64,000 nucleotides of DNA from positions 124,001-188,000 of the forward strand of contig JABLXK010000004.1 of the NCBI GenBank assembly GCA_013178095.1, given 5' to 3'. This document shows positions 33,226 to 43,207 of this stretch, piece after piece. Below the pieces are notes generated by a model, which saw only the letters and a list, made by a program, of their open reading frames with translations, made no database searches and was not told where the DNA came from. Every line of letters starts with the position of its first letter. Position 1 is the first letter of the stretch. Both the position numbers and the translations under genes were made by a program. The DNA is from Anaerolineae bacterium (GTDB taxonomy: Bacteria > Chloroflexota > Anaerolineae > Anaerolineales > Anaerolineaceae).

Positions 33226-35679
33226 ATGAAAATGAAAAAACAAACCAATCTACCTGCATTCTCATCAGTACTCTTTAAAACTTTATGTACGCTTGTTTTC
33301 ATCGAAATCAGCGTGATTTTCTTCCTCAAGAACAGTTTTAATACCGTAATTCTGACGGACTTCCTCAATGTATCGATAAATTTTGCAACCACAATTCTGT
33401 TATGGTATGCAGCCAAATCGGTTTTGCCTGCCTCACGAAAGAACGCTATGGGTTGGGGTATTCTCTGCCTGGCGCAAGCTCTTTTTACAATCGCAGACTT
33501 AATTTGGACAGTATTCGAAGTATTTCTAAAAATTAACCCTTATCCATCGATTACGGATGTTTTTTACCTGGCCTACTATCCGGTTTTCTTTTTAGGCATT
33601 TTATTCCTGAGCCGCAAATCCGAAAATAAAATTCTGCTATTCAACAACTGGCTGGATGCCACAATAATATTTATTGTTTTAGGATTGTACCTTGGGGTTT
33701 ACATTTTCCCGGGAATTATCGATAATGCCGCAAACGAGCCGGCGGTTATCCGTTTTCTTTCCCTGGCTTACCCTGCGGGTGACCTAATTTTATTTAGCTC
33801 CCTCCTGATCCTGATCTATAACCGGGATGAAGAAAGACTAAACATACCGGTCTTATTCATTATTTTAAGTGTTGCTATTCAAATTGTGTCGGACATTATC
33901 TACAGTTACCAGACACTAGAGGGTGTTTACGTTAGCGGTGGATGGCTGGACATCGGTTGGGTTTTAGCTTACCTCTCGATCGGATATGCTGCCATTCTGC
34001 AAATCCAAAAATCGCAATCCCAGGGGCCAGAATCCGTTGTTCAAGATTCGCGAACTTCGATGGCGTACCAGATAAAAAAGACGATCCGGGATACGCTCCC
34101 CATTCTCTCAATCTTTTTGTCATACATGGTTTTCTTTCAGGTAATTCTTGTTGAATCCACGCCTCTGATGCGGCACATTGTTGCAATTACTGGAATCTTG
34201 CTCCTTTTGGTTACTATCCGCCAATTTCTAACTTTATGGGAAAATACGCGCTTGAATCGCAGCCTGCGAACAACCTTGGATCTGACTCAGTTCCAGGCAA
34301 CCAATCTTGAAAAAATAAATATTGAACTTCAAAATGAAATCGTTCAACGCAAAAAAGCAGAAGACCAGCTTGCTTTTGATGCTTTACATGATGCGTTGAC
34401 AAAACTGCCTAACCGGGTCTTATTAGCTGACCGCTTGCAGCATGCTATTGAATATTCCAAGCGGCATACGGACTATAATTTTTCTTTCTTTTTTATCGAC
34501 ATTGACCATTTTAAAAATGTCAATGACAGTATGGGGCATTCCATCGGCGATCAACTTCTAGTTCAATTTGTTGAGCGTGTCCAAACCTGTCTGCGTAAAA
34601 GTGATACCTTGGCCCGATTAGGCGGAGACGAATTCGCAATCTTGTTGGAAAATAATTCTGATATTGTTGACACTAAATCAATCGCGGAACGTATCCAGGA
34701 CGCTTTGCGTCCCCCTTATTTACTTGCTGGTAAAGAATTCTTTGTTTCTGCAAGCATTGGTATTGTCGAAAATACGGAATCATATGATTCCTCAGAATGC
34801 ATCCTTCAGGATGCTGACATTGCAATGTATCGCGCAAAAGCCTTGGGTAAAGCTCGCTATGAAGTTTTTACCACGTCACTGCGAATAGAAGCACTTACCA
34901 GATTGGAACTTGAATCTCAATTGCAGCACGCTATTGAAAGAAATGAATTATTCCTGGATTATCAACCAATTTATTCACTTGCTGCAAATTCCTTGTCAGG
35001 ATTCGAAGCTTTGCTTCGCTGGAAACACCCATCAAAAGGCAACCTGTTGCCGGCCGATTTTATCCCGCTTGGGGAAAGTTCAGGATTGATCATAAAAATA
35101 GGGGAATGGGTTTTATACAAAGCCTGCAACCAGATGAAGGAATGGCAAAAAAAATACCCGCAGCTTACTGGTTCAGTTATCAACATCAACATTTCCGGTA
35201 AACAATTCATTCATCCGAATTTTATAGATTTGCTCAATCAAGTCGTCCAAAAAACTGGCCTCAAACCCGAGTCTATCTGCCTGGAGATTACTGAAACTGT
35301 CTTAATTGAGAATCAGTTACAATCGCGTAAGGTATTTGAGCTTTTACATGAAAAAGGCTTTGAGATTCAGATCGATGACTTTGGAACAGGCTACTCTTCC
35401 CTTGGTTATCTCCTGAATTTTCATGTCGACACGATAAAAATTGATAAATCCTTTATTCAAGCCATCGGAAAGAGCAATAACAGTCTGCATCTGGTTAAAA
35501 CCATCGTTGGAATGGCGCAGGACTTAGGTATTGAGATCATTGCTGAGGGAATCGAAACAAAAAAGCAACTTCAAGGATTGAAATCAATTGCTTGTCGATA
35601 CGGGCAGGGGTATTATCTATCCTATCCTCTGGGAGTTGATAGGATCGAGGACTTGATTAAATCTCACGATACAAAATAA
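33226..35679 (+). CDS. Membrane GGDEF-EAL cyclic-di-GMP enzyme
   Basis: An 817-residue protein. About ten membrane helices (15-345) form an integral sensor, followed by a short coiled coil (345-375). The GGDEF domain (about 380-545) has an intact GGDEF at 466-470 and an intact inhibitory site RKSD exactly five residues upstream. The EAL domain (about 560-815) has EALLRW, the NISG asparagine, IDDFGTGYSSLGYL, the KIDKSF lysine and AEGIET, so it should be catalytic. Both synthesis and breakdown of cyclic di-GMP are possible. The ATG at 33226 (alternative 33232) lacks a clear Shine-Dalgarno. It acts in the same second-messenger system as the HD-GYP protein and riboswitch at 7.7-10.8 kb. Confidence 0.93.
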   Translation: MKMKKQTNLPAFSSVLFKTLCTLVFIEISVIFFLKNSFNTVILTDFLNVSINFATTILLWYAAKSVLPASRKNAMGWGILCLAQALFTIADLIWTVFEVFLKINPYPSITDVFYLAYYPVFFLGILFLSRKSENKILLFNNWLDATIIFIVLGLYLGVYIFPGIIDNAANEPAVIRFLSLAYPAGDLILFSSLLILIYNRDEERLNIPVLFIILSVAIQIVSDIIYSYQTLEGVYVSGGWLDIGWVLAYLSIGYAAILQIQKSQSQGPESVVQDSRTSMAYQIKKTIRDTLPILSIFLSYMVFFQVILVESTPLMRHIVAITGILLLLVTIRQFLTLWENTRLNRSLRTTLDLTQFQATNLEKINIELQNEIVQRKKAEDQLAFDALHDALTKLPNRVLLADRLQHAIEYSKRHTDYNFSFFFIDIDHFKNVNDSMGHSIGDQLLVQFVERVQTCLRKSDTLARLGGDEFAILLENNSDIVDTKSIAERIQDALRPPYLLAGKEFFVSASIGIVENTESYDSSECILQDADIAMYRAKALGKARYEVFTTSLRIEALTRLELESQLQHAIERNELFLDYQPIYSLAANSLSGFEALLRWKHPSKGNLLPADFIPLGESSGLIIKIGEWVLYKACNQMKEWQKKYPQLTGSVININISGKQFIHPNFIDLLNQVVQKTGLKPESICLEITETVLIENQLQSRKVFELLHEKGFEIQIDDFGTGYSSLGYLLNFHVDTIKIDKSFIQAIGKSNNSLHLVKTIVGMAQDLGIEIIAEGIETKKQLQGLKSIACRYGQGYYLSYPLGVDRIEDLIKSHDTK

Positions 35680-35704
35680 TTGAATAATACGCAATTCCGT
35701 CTGG

Positions 35705-35733
35705 TTGACACAAATCGCAACCTCATATATAAA
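35705..35733 (+). promoter_or_regulatory. Near-consensus promoter, probably giving a leaderless mRNA
   Basis: TTGACA (35705-35710), a 17-bp spacer and TATAAA (35728-35733). The expected start, 7 nt after the -10, is at 35740, which is the A of the lipoprotein gene's ATG. No Shine-Dalgarno precedes that ATG. Confidence 0.75.
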
Positions 35734-35739
35734 CCGCAT

Positions 35740-38166
35740 ATGAGAAAAATTATCCTGATCCTCCTGTGCGCCTGCCTGCTGGTCAGTAGCGCTTGCAGCA
35801 TTCCTTTTATTAGTTCTTCAAAAAACGACTCAGTTGATCAAAGCAAGGATAACAACAGCCTGCTCGCACAATTGCAGGAAGTCCTGGCCGCCCAACCCAC
35901 TGCCACCGCCACACCCACCCCTGCCGGACGCATCGATGCCGCCGACAGCGCCCTGCTGGCCGGCCAACTGGAAAAAGCCGAAGAACTTTATCAGGAAGCT
36001 TATCAGGAAACCGCGGACATGGAAACGCAAGCCAGGGCTTTATATGGGCTTGGGCGCAGTTACTTCAGCGCGCGGAATTACGCCGCAGCCGCTGATGCGT
36101 TCAACCGCATTCTGGGCCAATTCCCCAACTCAAAAGTGTTCGCGAATGCGTATTTCATGCTCGGCCGCACGTACGACCTGACCGGCGAGTACCTGCAGGC
36201 CGCAGCCTCCTATCAGCGTTATTCGCAAATCGGCGCCGCCATCCTCAGCGACTACGTGCTCACCTTGCAGGGCGATGCCGCCGCAGCCGGCGGCGATTAC
36301 ACACAAGCCATCTATGCCTACCAGGCCGCGCAGCAAGCCAATCCCAATGCCGACGCCTCAAGCCTGAACCTGAAAATCGGCCGTGCCTACGACGCCTTGC
36401 ATGATTACACTACTTCCATCCAGTACTATCAGAACGTTTACAACAACAGCCAGGACGCTTACACCCGCTCCACCGCCAACCTGCTGATGGGCCAGGCATA
36501 TCAAAAATTGGACATGCCGGAGGAAGCCTATAAGCGTTTTCTGGATTCCGTGTATCAATTCCCCAAAGCCTATGATTCGTTCACGGCCCTCTCCATCCTG
36601 ATCTCGCAGGATTATCCGGTCAACGAGTACGTACGCGGATTGGTGGACTATTACGCCGGGTCGTACGATTATGCCATTTCCGCTTTCGAGCGTTATCTGG
36701 CCTCCAATCCTGATGACAATGACGGCACCGTATACTACTTCCTTGGATTGAGTTACTATTTCGATGACCGGCCGCGCAATGCCATCGAAGCCTACCAGAC
36801 TTTGATTGATAATTATCCCGGCAATGCCTACTGGGCAGCCGCCTGGGACGAGAAAGCCTACGTTCAGTGGGCGGTGCTGGGCGAATTTACCAATGCCGCT
36901 GAAACGTACCAGTCATTTGTGTCCGGCAACCGCACCTCCCCGGACGCGCCGAATTACCTCTTTGAAGCCGCGCGGGTTTACGAGCGCAGCGGCGACCTGG
37001 AGAATGCCGCCCGCACCTGGCAGCGCTTGATGGATGAATACCCCTCCGCTGAAAAAAGCTACGAGGGTTTGTTTCTGGCCGGCATCACCTTCTACCGTCT
37101 GGGAAAATACGAGGATGCTTTGAAGATACTCCAGCGCCTGCTGGTGTTGGCTACCAACGCCTCCGAAAAAGCGCGCGCCCACATGTGGATCGGGAAATGC
37201 TACCAGGCACTGGGGGATGCTGATAACGCCCAAAACGCTTTTACCGCCGGCCAGCAGTCCGATCCCACCGATTATTACGGCATCCGTTCTGGCCAATTGC
37301 TGGAAGGGCGCGGAATCTACGATACCCAATCCCAATTTGACCTGGGCTACGACCTGAATTACGAACGGCCGGAGGGGGAAGCCTGGCTGCGCAGCACGTT
37401 CAACATCCCGGCTGAAACCGACCTTTCCGGATTGGTTGATCTGCAAACCAACCCGCGCATCCAGCGCATCCAGGCCTATTGGGAGCTGAGCCTGTTCAGC
37501 CAGGCGGTCAACGAAGCCGAGCTGCTGCGCAGCGAACTGCAGGGCGACACAGTCAACCTGTACCGCCTGATGAACTACCTGCTCGCCCTGGACCTTTACC
37601 AGCCGGCGATATACGCCTGCCGTGATATCCTCAGCCTGGCGGCTTTGGATGATTTAAGCTCGTTGTCTGTCCCGATCTTTTTCACTCACGTGCGTTTTGG
37701 CGCTTATTTCCGTGAAATGATGGTGCAGGCAGCTAATGATTATGAAATTCCCCCGTTGCTATTCTATGCGCTGGTCCGGCAGGAAAGTATGTTTAACCCA
37801 TTCATCAGCTCCGCAGTCGGCGCCAGCGGCTTGGCCCAGATCATGCCCGCCACCGGAAAGGAAAACGTTGACCTGTTGGGTTGGCCGGATAATTACGATT
37901 CCGCCGATCTGCTGCGGGGAGAGGTCAGCATTGAATTGGGAGCTTTCTACTTGAGCCGTATGTTGAAATATCTGAAAGGCGACATGCAAGCGGCGCTTGC
38001 AGCTTATAATGCCGGTGCAGGCAATGCCGAGATTTGGAAAGACCAGTCCAAGGGCGACCCTGATCTTTTCCTGGAAACTATCCGCACGCAGGAAACACGC
38101 GATTACCTGATGCAGATCGCCGAATTTTTGAATATTTATGAATTGGTGTATACCAGAGCGCGATAA
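35740..38166 (+). CDS. TPR-repeat lytic transglycosylase lipoprotein (Slt70-like)
   Basis: An 808-residue exported protein. The signal peptide ends in the lipobox LVSSAC (Cys19), then a Ser/Pro/Thr linker. Many tetratricopeptide-like repeats occupy about 60-560. The C-terminal SLT domain (about 650-800) has the catalytic glutamate in VRQESMFNP, plus GASGLAQIMPAT and AAYNAGAGN, which define family 1 lytic transglycosylases. These cleave peptidoglycan between MurNAc and GlcNAc. The start ATG is chosen for its signal peptide; the longer TTG frame overlaps the promoter. The TPR array is longer than in E. coli Slt70 and may mediate partner binding. Confidence 0.92.
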   Translation: MRKIILILLCACLLVSSACSIPFISSSKNDSVDQSKDNNSLLAQLQEVLAAQPTATATPTPAGRIDAADSALLAGQLEKAEELYQEAYQETADMETQARALYGLGRSYFSARNYAAAADAFNRILGQFPNSKVFANAYFMLGRTYDLTGEYLQAAASYQRYSQIGAAILSDYVLTLQGDAAAAGGDYTQAIYAYQAAQQANPNADASSLNLKIGRAYDALHDYTTSIQYYQNVYNNSQDAYTRSTANLLMGQAYQKLDMPEEAYKRFLDSVYQFPKAYDSFTALSILISQDYPVNEYVRGLVDYYAGSYDYAISAFERYLASNPDDNDGTVYYFLGLSYYFDDRPRNAIEAYQTLIDNYPGNAYWAAAWDEKAYVQWAVLGEFTNAAETYQSFVSGNRTSPDAPNYLFEAARVYERSGDLENAARTWQRLMDEYPSAEKSYEGLFLAGITFYRLGKYEDALKILQRLLVLATNASEKARAHMWIGKCYQALGDADNAQNAFTAGQQSDPTDYYGIRSGQLLEGRGIYDTQSQFDLGYDLNYERPEGEAWLRSTFNIPAETDLSGLVDLQTNPRIQRIQAYWELSLFSQAVNEAELLRSELQGDTVNLYRLMNYLLALDLYQPAIYACRDILSLAALDDLSSLSVPIFFTHVRFGAYFREMMVQAANDYEIPPLLFYALVRQESMFNPFISSAVGASGLAQIMPATGKENVDLLGWPDNYDSADLLRGEVSIELGAFYLSRMLKYLKGDMQAALAAYNAGAGNAEIWKDQSKGDPDLFLETIRTQETRDYLMQIAEFLNIYELVYTRAR

Positions 38167-38249
38167 TTGGTTGTCACTTTTCTCTTAATCCTACGATTTA
38201 ACCCTTGAGTTCACTAGTGATCAAAATCTAAAGTCTCTCAAGGAGTCGA

Positions 38250-38825
38250 ATGGACAATTCATTGAATCGGGCGATTGATCCGCCCCGAAATGGAAACTTG
38301 CCGGATGGGAAATTGGTCGAGCAAGCCAGGCAGGATCCACGCGCTTTCGGACAAGTCTACGATCGCTACCTCGATCCCATTTACCGCTACGTCTATAACC
38401 GCACCGGCAATCCGGCAGACGCGGAAGACATCACTTCCCAGACTTTTCTGGCCGCCCTGGAGGGCATTCAGAAATACAGGGAAAACGGGTACTTTGCGGC
38501 CTGGTTGTTCGCCATCGCCCGCCGCAAGGTCGCCGATCATTACCGCAGCCGCCGCAGTCAGGTCAATCTGGATGAGGTTCAATTCGTCTGGATCGATCAC
38601 GAGATGGACGGGAGCCTGATCCGGAATCAAAGGAATGAAGCCTTACAAAAGATCCTCCTGGCGCTCCCCGAGCAGGATAAGGAACTGCTTCGCTTGCGAT
38701 ACTTAGCGGAATTGAACTTCTCTGATATCGCCAGGCTGCTCAAACGCAGCGAACCTGCTGTGAAGAAAGCATATTACCGGTTGATCGACCGGATTCAACA
38801 AAAAATGGAGGTTCCCAATGAATAA
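38250..38825 (+). CDS. ECF-type RNA polymerase sigma factor
   Basis: A 191-residue sigma-70 family protein with only regions 2 and 4. Region 2 (about 30-105) contains YDRYLDPIYRYVYNRTGNPADAEDITSQTF-type helices and WLFAIARRKVADHYR. Region 4 (about 130-185) has LPEQDKELLRLRYLAELNFSDIA and the HTH LLKRSEPAVKKAYYRL. An AAGGAG site lies 6 nt before the ATG. Its stop overlaps the start of the next gene by 8 nt, so the sigma factor and its presumed membrane anti-sigma are translationally coupled. Target promoters are unknown. Confidence 0.93.
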   Translation: MDNSLNRAIDPPRNGNLPDGKLVEQARQDPRAFGQVYDRYLDPIYRYVYNRTGNPADAEDITSQTFLAALEGIQKYRENGYFAAWLFAIARRKVADHYRSRRSQVNLDEVQFVWIDHEMDGSLIRNQRNEALQKILLALPEQDKELLRLRYLAELNFSDIARLLKRSEPAVKKAYYRLIDRIQQKMEVPNE

Positions 38826-40188
38826 CAACCTTCCCGAATCCAATTTGGAAGTTAAAATTAAAGCGCTGTTGGCTTCGCGAGAACCCGACGCGGAATTTGC
38901 CGCCCGCCTTTCAAAACAATTGAACCAGCAAAGCATGCGTTCGGAAAGAAACGAGAAACGATCGTTTCAATTAAAACCCGCCTTCCTCACGCTGTCAGGT
39001 GTGGTTATCTTCTTATTGGCTGTGCTTTTGTATTTCAGCCCCGACGCGGTTTACGCAGCTGTCAGGAGATTGTTTGGTTATTTACCAGGGGTCGGGATCG
39101 TCAACGAAGATGCGCCGCTGCGCATTTTAAAAGAACCGGTCAGTGTCACGCGCGACGGCGTGACAATCACGGTGAAACGCGCCATCCTGACCTCGCAGGA
39201 TACACGCATCGAATATGACATTACCGGCATCCCCGCCGGGGCCTATGCCGACCAGGAGCATGCCAGCGGCTGCCCGCTTCCTGAAGAGTATGTGGTGCTG
39301 CCGGACGGTACGCGTTTAAATTCCTATTCCCCCATTCCGTCTGAAGTCGACCACGCCACTTTCCTGATGCCTTGCATCTTCAACACGGTAGCCGGCGCGG
39401 TTCCCACGGATTGGGAACTCCCGCTGGATTTTGTTCCCGTTCCTCCCGATGCGACTATTCTACCGATCGTCGAGCAACAGGCGGTTGAAACGGCTGCTCC
39501 CTCCTCAACCGCTGGTAAATCGCAGGCGGAACCATTCACCCTGGCAATTGACCAGTTCGTACAGGATGGTCCTGCTTACATCCTGATGGGTTCCTTTCAT
39601 GCAATGGAAAATTTGGATGGCTGGGTGCAAATCACCGGAGATATCCGGATAGAAGATAGCAGCGGCAGAACCGTTGCTTATACCATACCGGAAGATATCC
39701 AAATCGCGGGGGACGCTGCCAGGCAGACACCCTGGGTGATCAAATTCGATGCGGGGGGAATCAACTTCCCCATCACCATTCGTATTCCAGGTAACTACTA
39801 TACCCAGGTCGATCCAAACTTGACTTTCGCTATCGACTTCGATGCCGGTGAAGAACCTCAATTTGGTCAGGAGTGGAATTTGAACGAGAAAATCACTCTG
39901 GGAAAATATAGCATCCTCCTGGAATCGATCCGCGCGTCGGTTAATGGCTATACCTTCAAGTACAAGTACTTAAACAACCAGGCCGGAGCCATCACTATGC
40001 CCAGAGTGCAGATTGAGGGTTTTGAAATAGTTGGCGGCGGAGGCGGAGGCGGGCCAGATGGCGGCGAAACCACTCTGGAATTCCGACAAATTCCCACCGG
40101 CAAGCTGCACGTTGTCTTTTCCAACATCTATGCAGCCACCAATGACCAAACCTGGCAGGTGCAATGGCAGCCAGAGCAAACAAAATAA
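38818..40188 (+). CDS. Membrane-anchored anti-sigma-like protein (DUF4179-like ectodomain)
   Basis: A 456-residue single-pass protein. The N-terminal 50 residues are a charged cytoplasmic segment (EVKIKALLASREPDAEFAARLSKQL), a helix spans about 58-76, and a long extracytoplasmic beta-rich domain follows (APLRILKEPVSVTRDGVTITVKRAILTSQDTRIEY...), resembling DUF4179-type ectodomains found beside ECF sigma factors. A run of seven glycines lies near residues 404-411, before GPDGGE. It most likely holds the sigma factor inactive at the membrane until an envelope signal arrives. The anti-sigma role is inferred from gene order; no zinc (ZAS) motif is present. Confidence 0.7.
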   Translation: MNNNLPESNLEVKIKALLASREPDAEFAARLSKQLNQQSMRSERNEKRSFQLKPAFLTLSGVVIFLLAVLLYFSPDAVYAAVRRLFGYLPGVGIVNEDAPLRILKEPVSVTRDGVTITVKRAILTSQDTRIEYDITGIPAGAYADQEHASGCPLPEEYVVLPDGTRLNSYSPIPSEVDHATFLMPCIFNTVAGAVPTDWELPLDFVPVPPDATILPIVEQQAVETAAPSSTAGKSQAEPFTLAIDQFVQDGPAYILMGSFHAMENLDGWVQITGDIRIEDSSGRTVAYTIPEDIQIAGDAARQTPWVIKFDAGGINFPITIRIPGNYYTQVDPNLTFAIDFDAGEEPQFGQEWNLNEKITLGKYSILLESIRASVNGYTFKYKYLNNQAGAITMPRVQIEGFEIVGGGGGGGPDGGETTLEFRQIPTGKLHVVFSNIYAATNDQTWQVQWQPEQTK

Positions 40189-40202
40189 ATATTCAGATAA
40201 AA

Positions 40203-40233
40203 AAAACCCGCGGAATAATCCGCGGGTTTTTGT
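40203..40233. terminator. Bidirectional terminator between convergent genes
   Basis: A 10-bp G+C-rich stem (40205-40214 with 40219-40228) and a 4-nt loop are flanked by A on the left and T on the right, so it can end both the sigma/anti-sigma transcript and ppdK. Confidence 0.93.
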
Positions 40234-40251
40234 ACTTTTTCTTTTTGAAGC

Positions 40252-43002
40252 TTATTTTTTCGGGGCATGCTTCAGCGCTGCGTGCGCAGCCGCAAGGCGG
40301 GCGACCGGTACGCGGAAGGGCGAGCAGCTCACGTAGTTGTTGCCGATGGTGTGGCAGAACTCGATGGAAGCCGGGTCACCGCCGTGCTCGCCGCAGATGC
40401 CTACTTCCAGGTTCTTGCGGGTGGCGCGGCCGTCATTGACCGCCATTTTCATCAAGCGTCCAACGCCTTCGGTATCGATGGTCTGGAACGGATTCTTGGG
40501 TAGAATGCCTTTTTCCACGTAGGTGACCAGGAAGTTGCGTTCCGCGTCGTCGCGGCTGTAACCGAAGGTCATTTGGGTCAGGTCGTTCGTACCGAAGGAG
40601 AAGAACTCAGCCACGCTGGCGATCTCGCCGGCGGTCACAGCCGCGCGCGGGATCTCGATCATGGTGCCGAATTTGTACGAGAATTCGACCTTCTTTTCAG
40701 CCATAACTGCTTTCGCAATTTCGATCAAACGCGGCTGGATGTGATGCAGCTCGTTGATGTGGCCGGTCAGCGGGATCATAACTTCCGGTTTGACTACCAC
40801 GCCCTTGAGGGTCTGATTGGCAGCCGCTTCAAAAATGGCGCGTACCTGCATCTCGACAATCTCAGGCATGACGATGCTCAGGCGGATGCCGCGCAAACCC
40901 ATCATGGGGTTGGATTCATGCATGCTCTTGACGCTCTCGAGCAGGCTTTCTTTTTCCGCTAAACCTTTGGTTTCGCCCTTGACGCGCATGGTGATGACTT
41001 CTTCCAGCAATGTTTCTTCCGAAGGCAGGAACTCATGCAGCGGCGGGTCGATCAGGCGGATAATCACGGGGTATCCGTTCATTGCCTCAAACAGGCCTTC
41101 AAAATCGTCGCGCTGATAAGGGAGCAGCTCATTTAATGCTTTGGTGCGTTCTTCGGAGGATTCTGACAGGATCATGCGCTGCACTATCGGCAGGCGAGTT
41201 TGCTCAAAGAACATGTGCTCGGTACGGCACAAGCCAATACCCTTAGCGCCGTAAGAGCGGGCGCGTTGGGCATCCTTGGGGTAGTCCGCGTTCGCCCAAA
41301 CTTGCAAACCGCTGGTCGGCCAGCCCTCCGGCGCGGTGCGCATGCCGGGCTGCGCGCAGATCTCATCCGCCCAACCCAGCAGTGTGAGCAGGTCGGTTTG
41401 TTCTTCCAAAGAGGGAGCGGACATGTCCATTTTACCGACGAATGCTTCGCCGGAGCCGCCGTCAATGGAAATCCATTCGCCTTCTTTGATAACCAGACCG
41501 TTGGATTCCATCTGGCGTTTTTCCATGTCGATATGCACCATCGAAGCGCCCACGATGCAGGGCACGCCGAACTGGCGGGCAACCACAGCCGCGTGGGAAG
41601 TGGCGCCGCCTTCACTGGTCAGGATGCCTTGAGCGGCCAACATGCCGTGTACGTCATCCGGTTTGGTGAAGGGCCGCACCATGATCACTTTCTGTCCATG
41701 CTCCTTGGCCATCTTCTCAGCGGTATCCGCGTCGAAGTAAATCTGGCCAACCGCGGCGCCCGGTGAGGCGTTCACGCCGGTTCCGTAGAGCTTGCCGGCT
41801 TTCTTGGCCTCGGCCTTGGTATTGCCGGTGAATTGCGGATGCAGCAGGGTATCCACGTCATTGGGAGTAACGCGTTTGATGGCTTCTTCTTTGGTGATCA
41901 AGCCCTCGCCAACCATATCCACAGCGATCTTGACCGCCGCGGCTGCGGTGCGCTTGCCATCGCGGGTTTGCAGCATCCACAATTTGCGGTTCTCAATGGT
42001 AAACTCAACATCCTGCATGTTGCGATAATGCTTTTCCAGTTTCTTGGTGATATCAAGGAATTGCTCATAAGCCTCCGGCAATGAACTACCCATCTTGTCG
42101 ATGTTTTCGGTATTGCGAATACCGGCAACCACATCCTCGCCCTGAGCATTCAACAGGTACTCGCCAAAGAGTTTTTTCTCGCCGGTGGAAGGATTGCGGG
42201 TAAAGGCCACACCCGTTCCGGATTCCCAACCCATGTTGCCGAACACCATCGTGACAATGTTCACAGCGGTGCCCAGGTCATCGGGGATGTTGGTGGCGCG
42301 GCGGTAATCGATGGCGCGTTTGCCATTCCAGGAACCGAAGACAGCTTCAGTAGCGAAACGCACCTGGTCGACGGGATTCTGGGGGAAATCGAAACCTTTT
42401 TCCTTCTTGACAACTGTTTTGTACTTCTCCACCAGTTCTTTCAGGTCGTCGGCGGTCAGGTCGGTATCCGCTTTGGCGCCTTTGGCTTTTTTAACCGCTT
42501 CCAGGACCTCTTCAAAAGCCTCGTCCTTGATCCCCAACACCACGGAACCGAACATAGAAATCAAACGGCGGTAGGAATCGTAAACGAATCGTTCATTCCC
42601 GGTCAGGTTGACCATGCCCTTAGCAGTTTCATCATTCAAGCCGATATTGAGGACGGTGTCCATCATACCGGGCATGGACATCTTTGCGCCGGATCGGCAG
42701 GAAACCAGCAATGGATTGGCAGGATCGCCGAACTTCTTGCCGGATGCTTTTTCCACTTCTTTTAACGCATCCATCATTTGATCCCACATGCCTTCGGGGA
42801 ATTTGTTGCCGCCAGCCAGGTAGGCATTGCAGCCTTCGGTCGTGACGGTAAAGAAAGGCGGCACCGGTACGCCGATGCGGGTCATTTCAGCAAGGTTGGC
42901 GCCTTTGCCGCCCAACAAACCGCGCACGCCATCCCATGAACCCATATATTTTTCAGCCTTCTCAACTTCGTTGAAAAGGTAAACCCATTTCTTTTCTGAC
43001 AT
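40252..43002 (-). CDS. ppdK: Pyruvate, phosphate dikinase
   Basis: A 916-residue enzyme interconverting pyruvate, ATP and phosphate with phosphoenolpyruvate, AMP and pyrophosphate. The N-terminal ATP-grasp domain starts GGKGANLAEM. The swivelling phosphohistidine domain carries TSEGGATSHAAVVARQFG (His near 465), and the C-terminal PEP/pyruvate barrel contains GLCRTEHMF, the FGTNDLTQMTFGYSRDD motif and GICGEHGGDP. All catalytic regions are present and length is normal. The ATG has a CCGGAGG site 6 nt upstream. In anaerobes this enzyme often replaces pyruvate kinase in glycolysis or feeds gluconeogenesis. Confidence 0.97.
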   Translation of the reverse strand: MSEKKWVYLFNEVEKAEKYMGSWDGVRGLLGGKGANLAEMTRIGVPVPPFFTVTTEGCNAYLAGGNKFPEGMWDQMMDALKEVEKASGKKFGDPANPLLVSCRSGAKMSMPGMMDTVLNIGLNDETAKGMVNLTGNERFVYDSYRRLISMFGSVVLGIKDEAFEEVLEAVKKAKGAKADTDLTADDLKELVEKYKTVVKKEKGFDFPQNPVDQVRFATEAVFGSWNGKRAIDYRRATNIPDDLGTAVNIVTMVFGNMGWESGTGVAFTRNPSTGEKKLFGEYLLNAQGEDVVAGIRNTENIDKMGSSLPEAYEQFLDITKKLEKHYRNMQDVEFTIENRKLWMLQTRDGKRTAAAAVKIAVDMVGEGLITKEEAIKRVTPNDVDTLLHPQFTGNTKAEAKKAGKLYGTGVNASPGAAVGQIYFDADTAEKMAKEHGQKVIMVRPFTKPDDVHGMLAAQGILTSEGGATSHAAVVARQFGVPCIVGASMVHIDMEKRQMESNGLVIKEGEWISIDGGSGEAFVGKMDMSAPSLEEQTDLLTLLGWADEICAQPGMRTAPEGWPTSGLQVWANADYPKDAQRARSYGAKGIGLCRTEHMFFEQTRLPIVQRMILSESSEERTKALNELLPYQRDDFEGLFEAMNGYPVIIRLIDPPLHEFLPSEETLLEEVITMRVKGETKGLAEKESLLESVKSMHESNPMMGLRGIRLSIVMPEIVEMQVRAIFEAAANQTLKGVVVKPEVMIPLTGHINELHHIQPRLIEIAKAVMAEKKVEFSYKFGTMIEIPRAAVTAGEIASVAEFFSFGTNDLTQMTFGYSRDDAERNFLVTYVEKGILPKNPFQTIDTEGVGRLMKMAVNDGRATRKNLEVGICGEHGGDPASIEFCHTIGNNYVSCSPFRVPVARLAAAHAALKHAPKK

Positions 43003-43207
43003 ATTTATCCTCCGGATTAGAGATAATGATGATTACAGCTATAAAAAAACGCGCTAATTTACGATTTTACCATAGGAACGAAAAAAGCAATTCAAATCCC
43101 GAATGCCACCGACGAAAATCCGGTTTTTTCAGCAAATTCCACTTAAAACCCAAAATCCCCTGCCAAAAACCGGCAAAAGTTATGGTTTTGCTTTGTGATA
43201 ATAAAAA

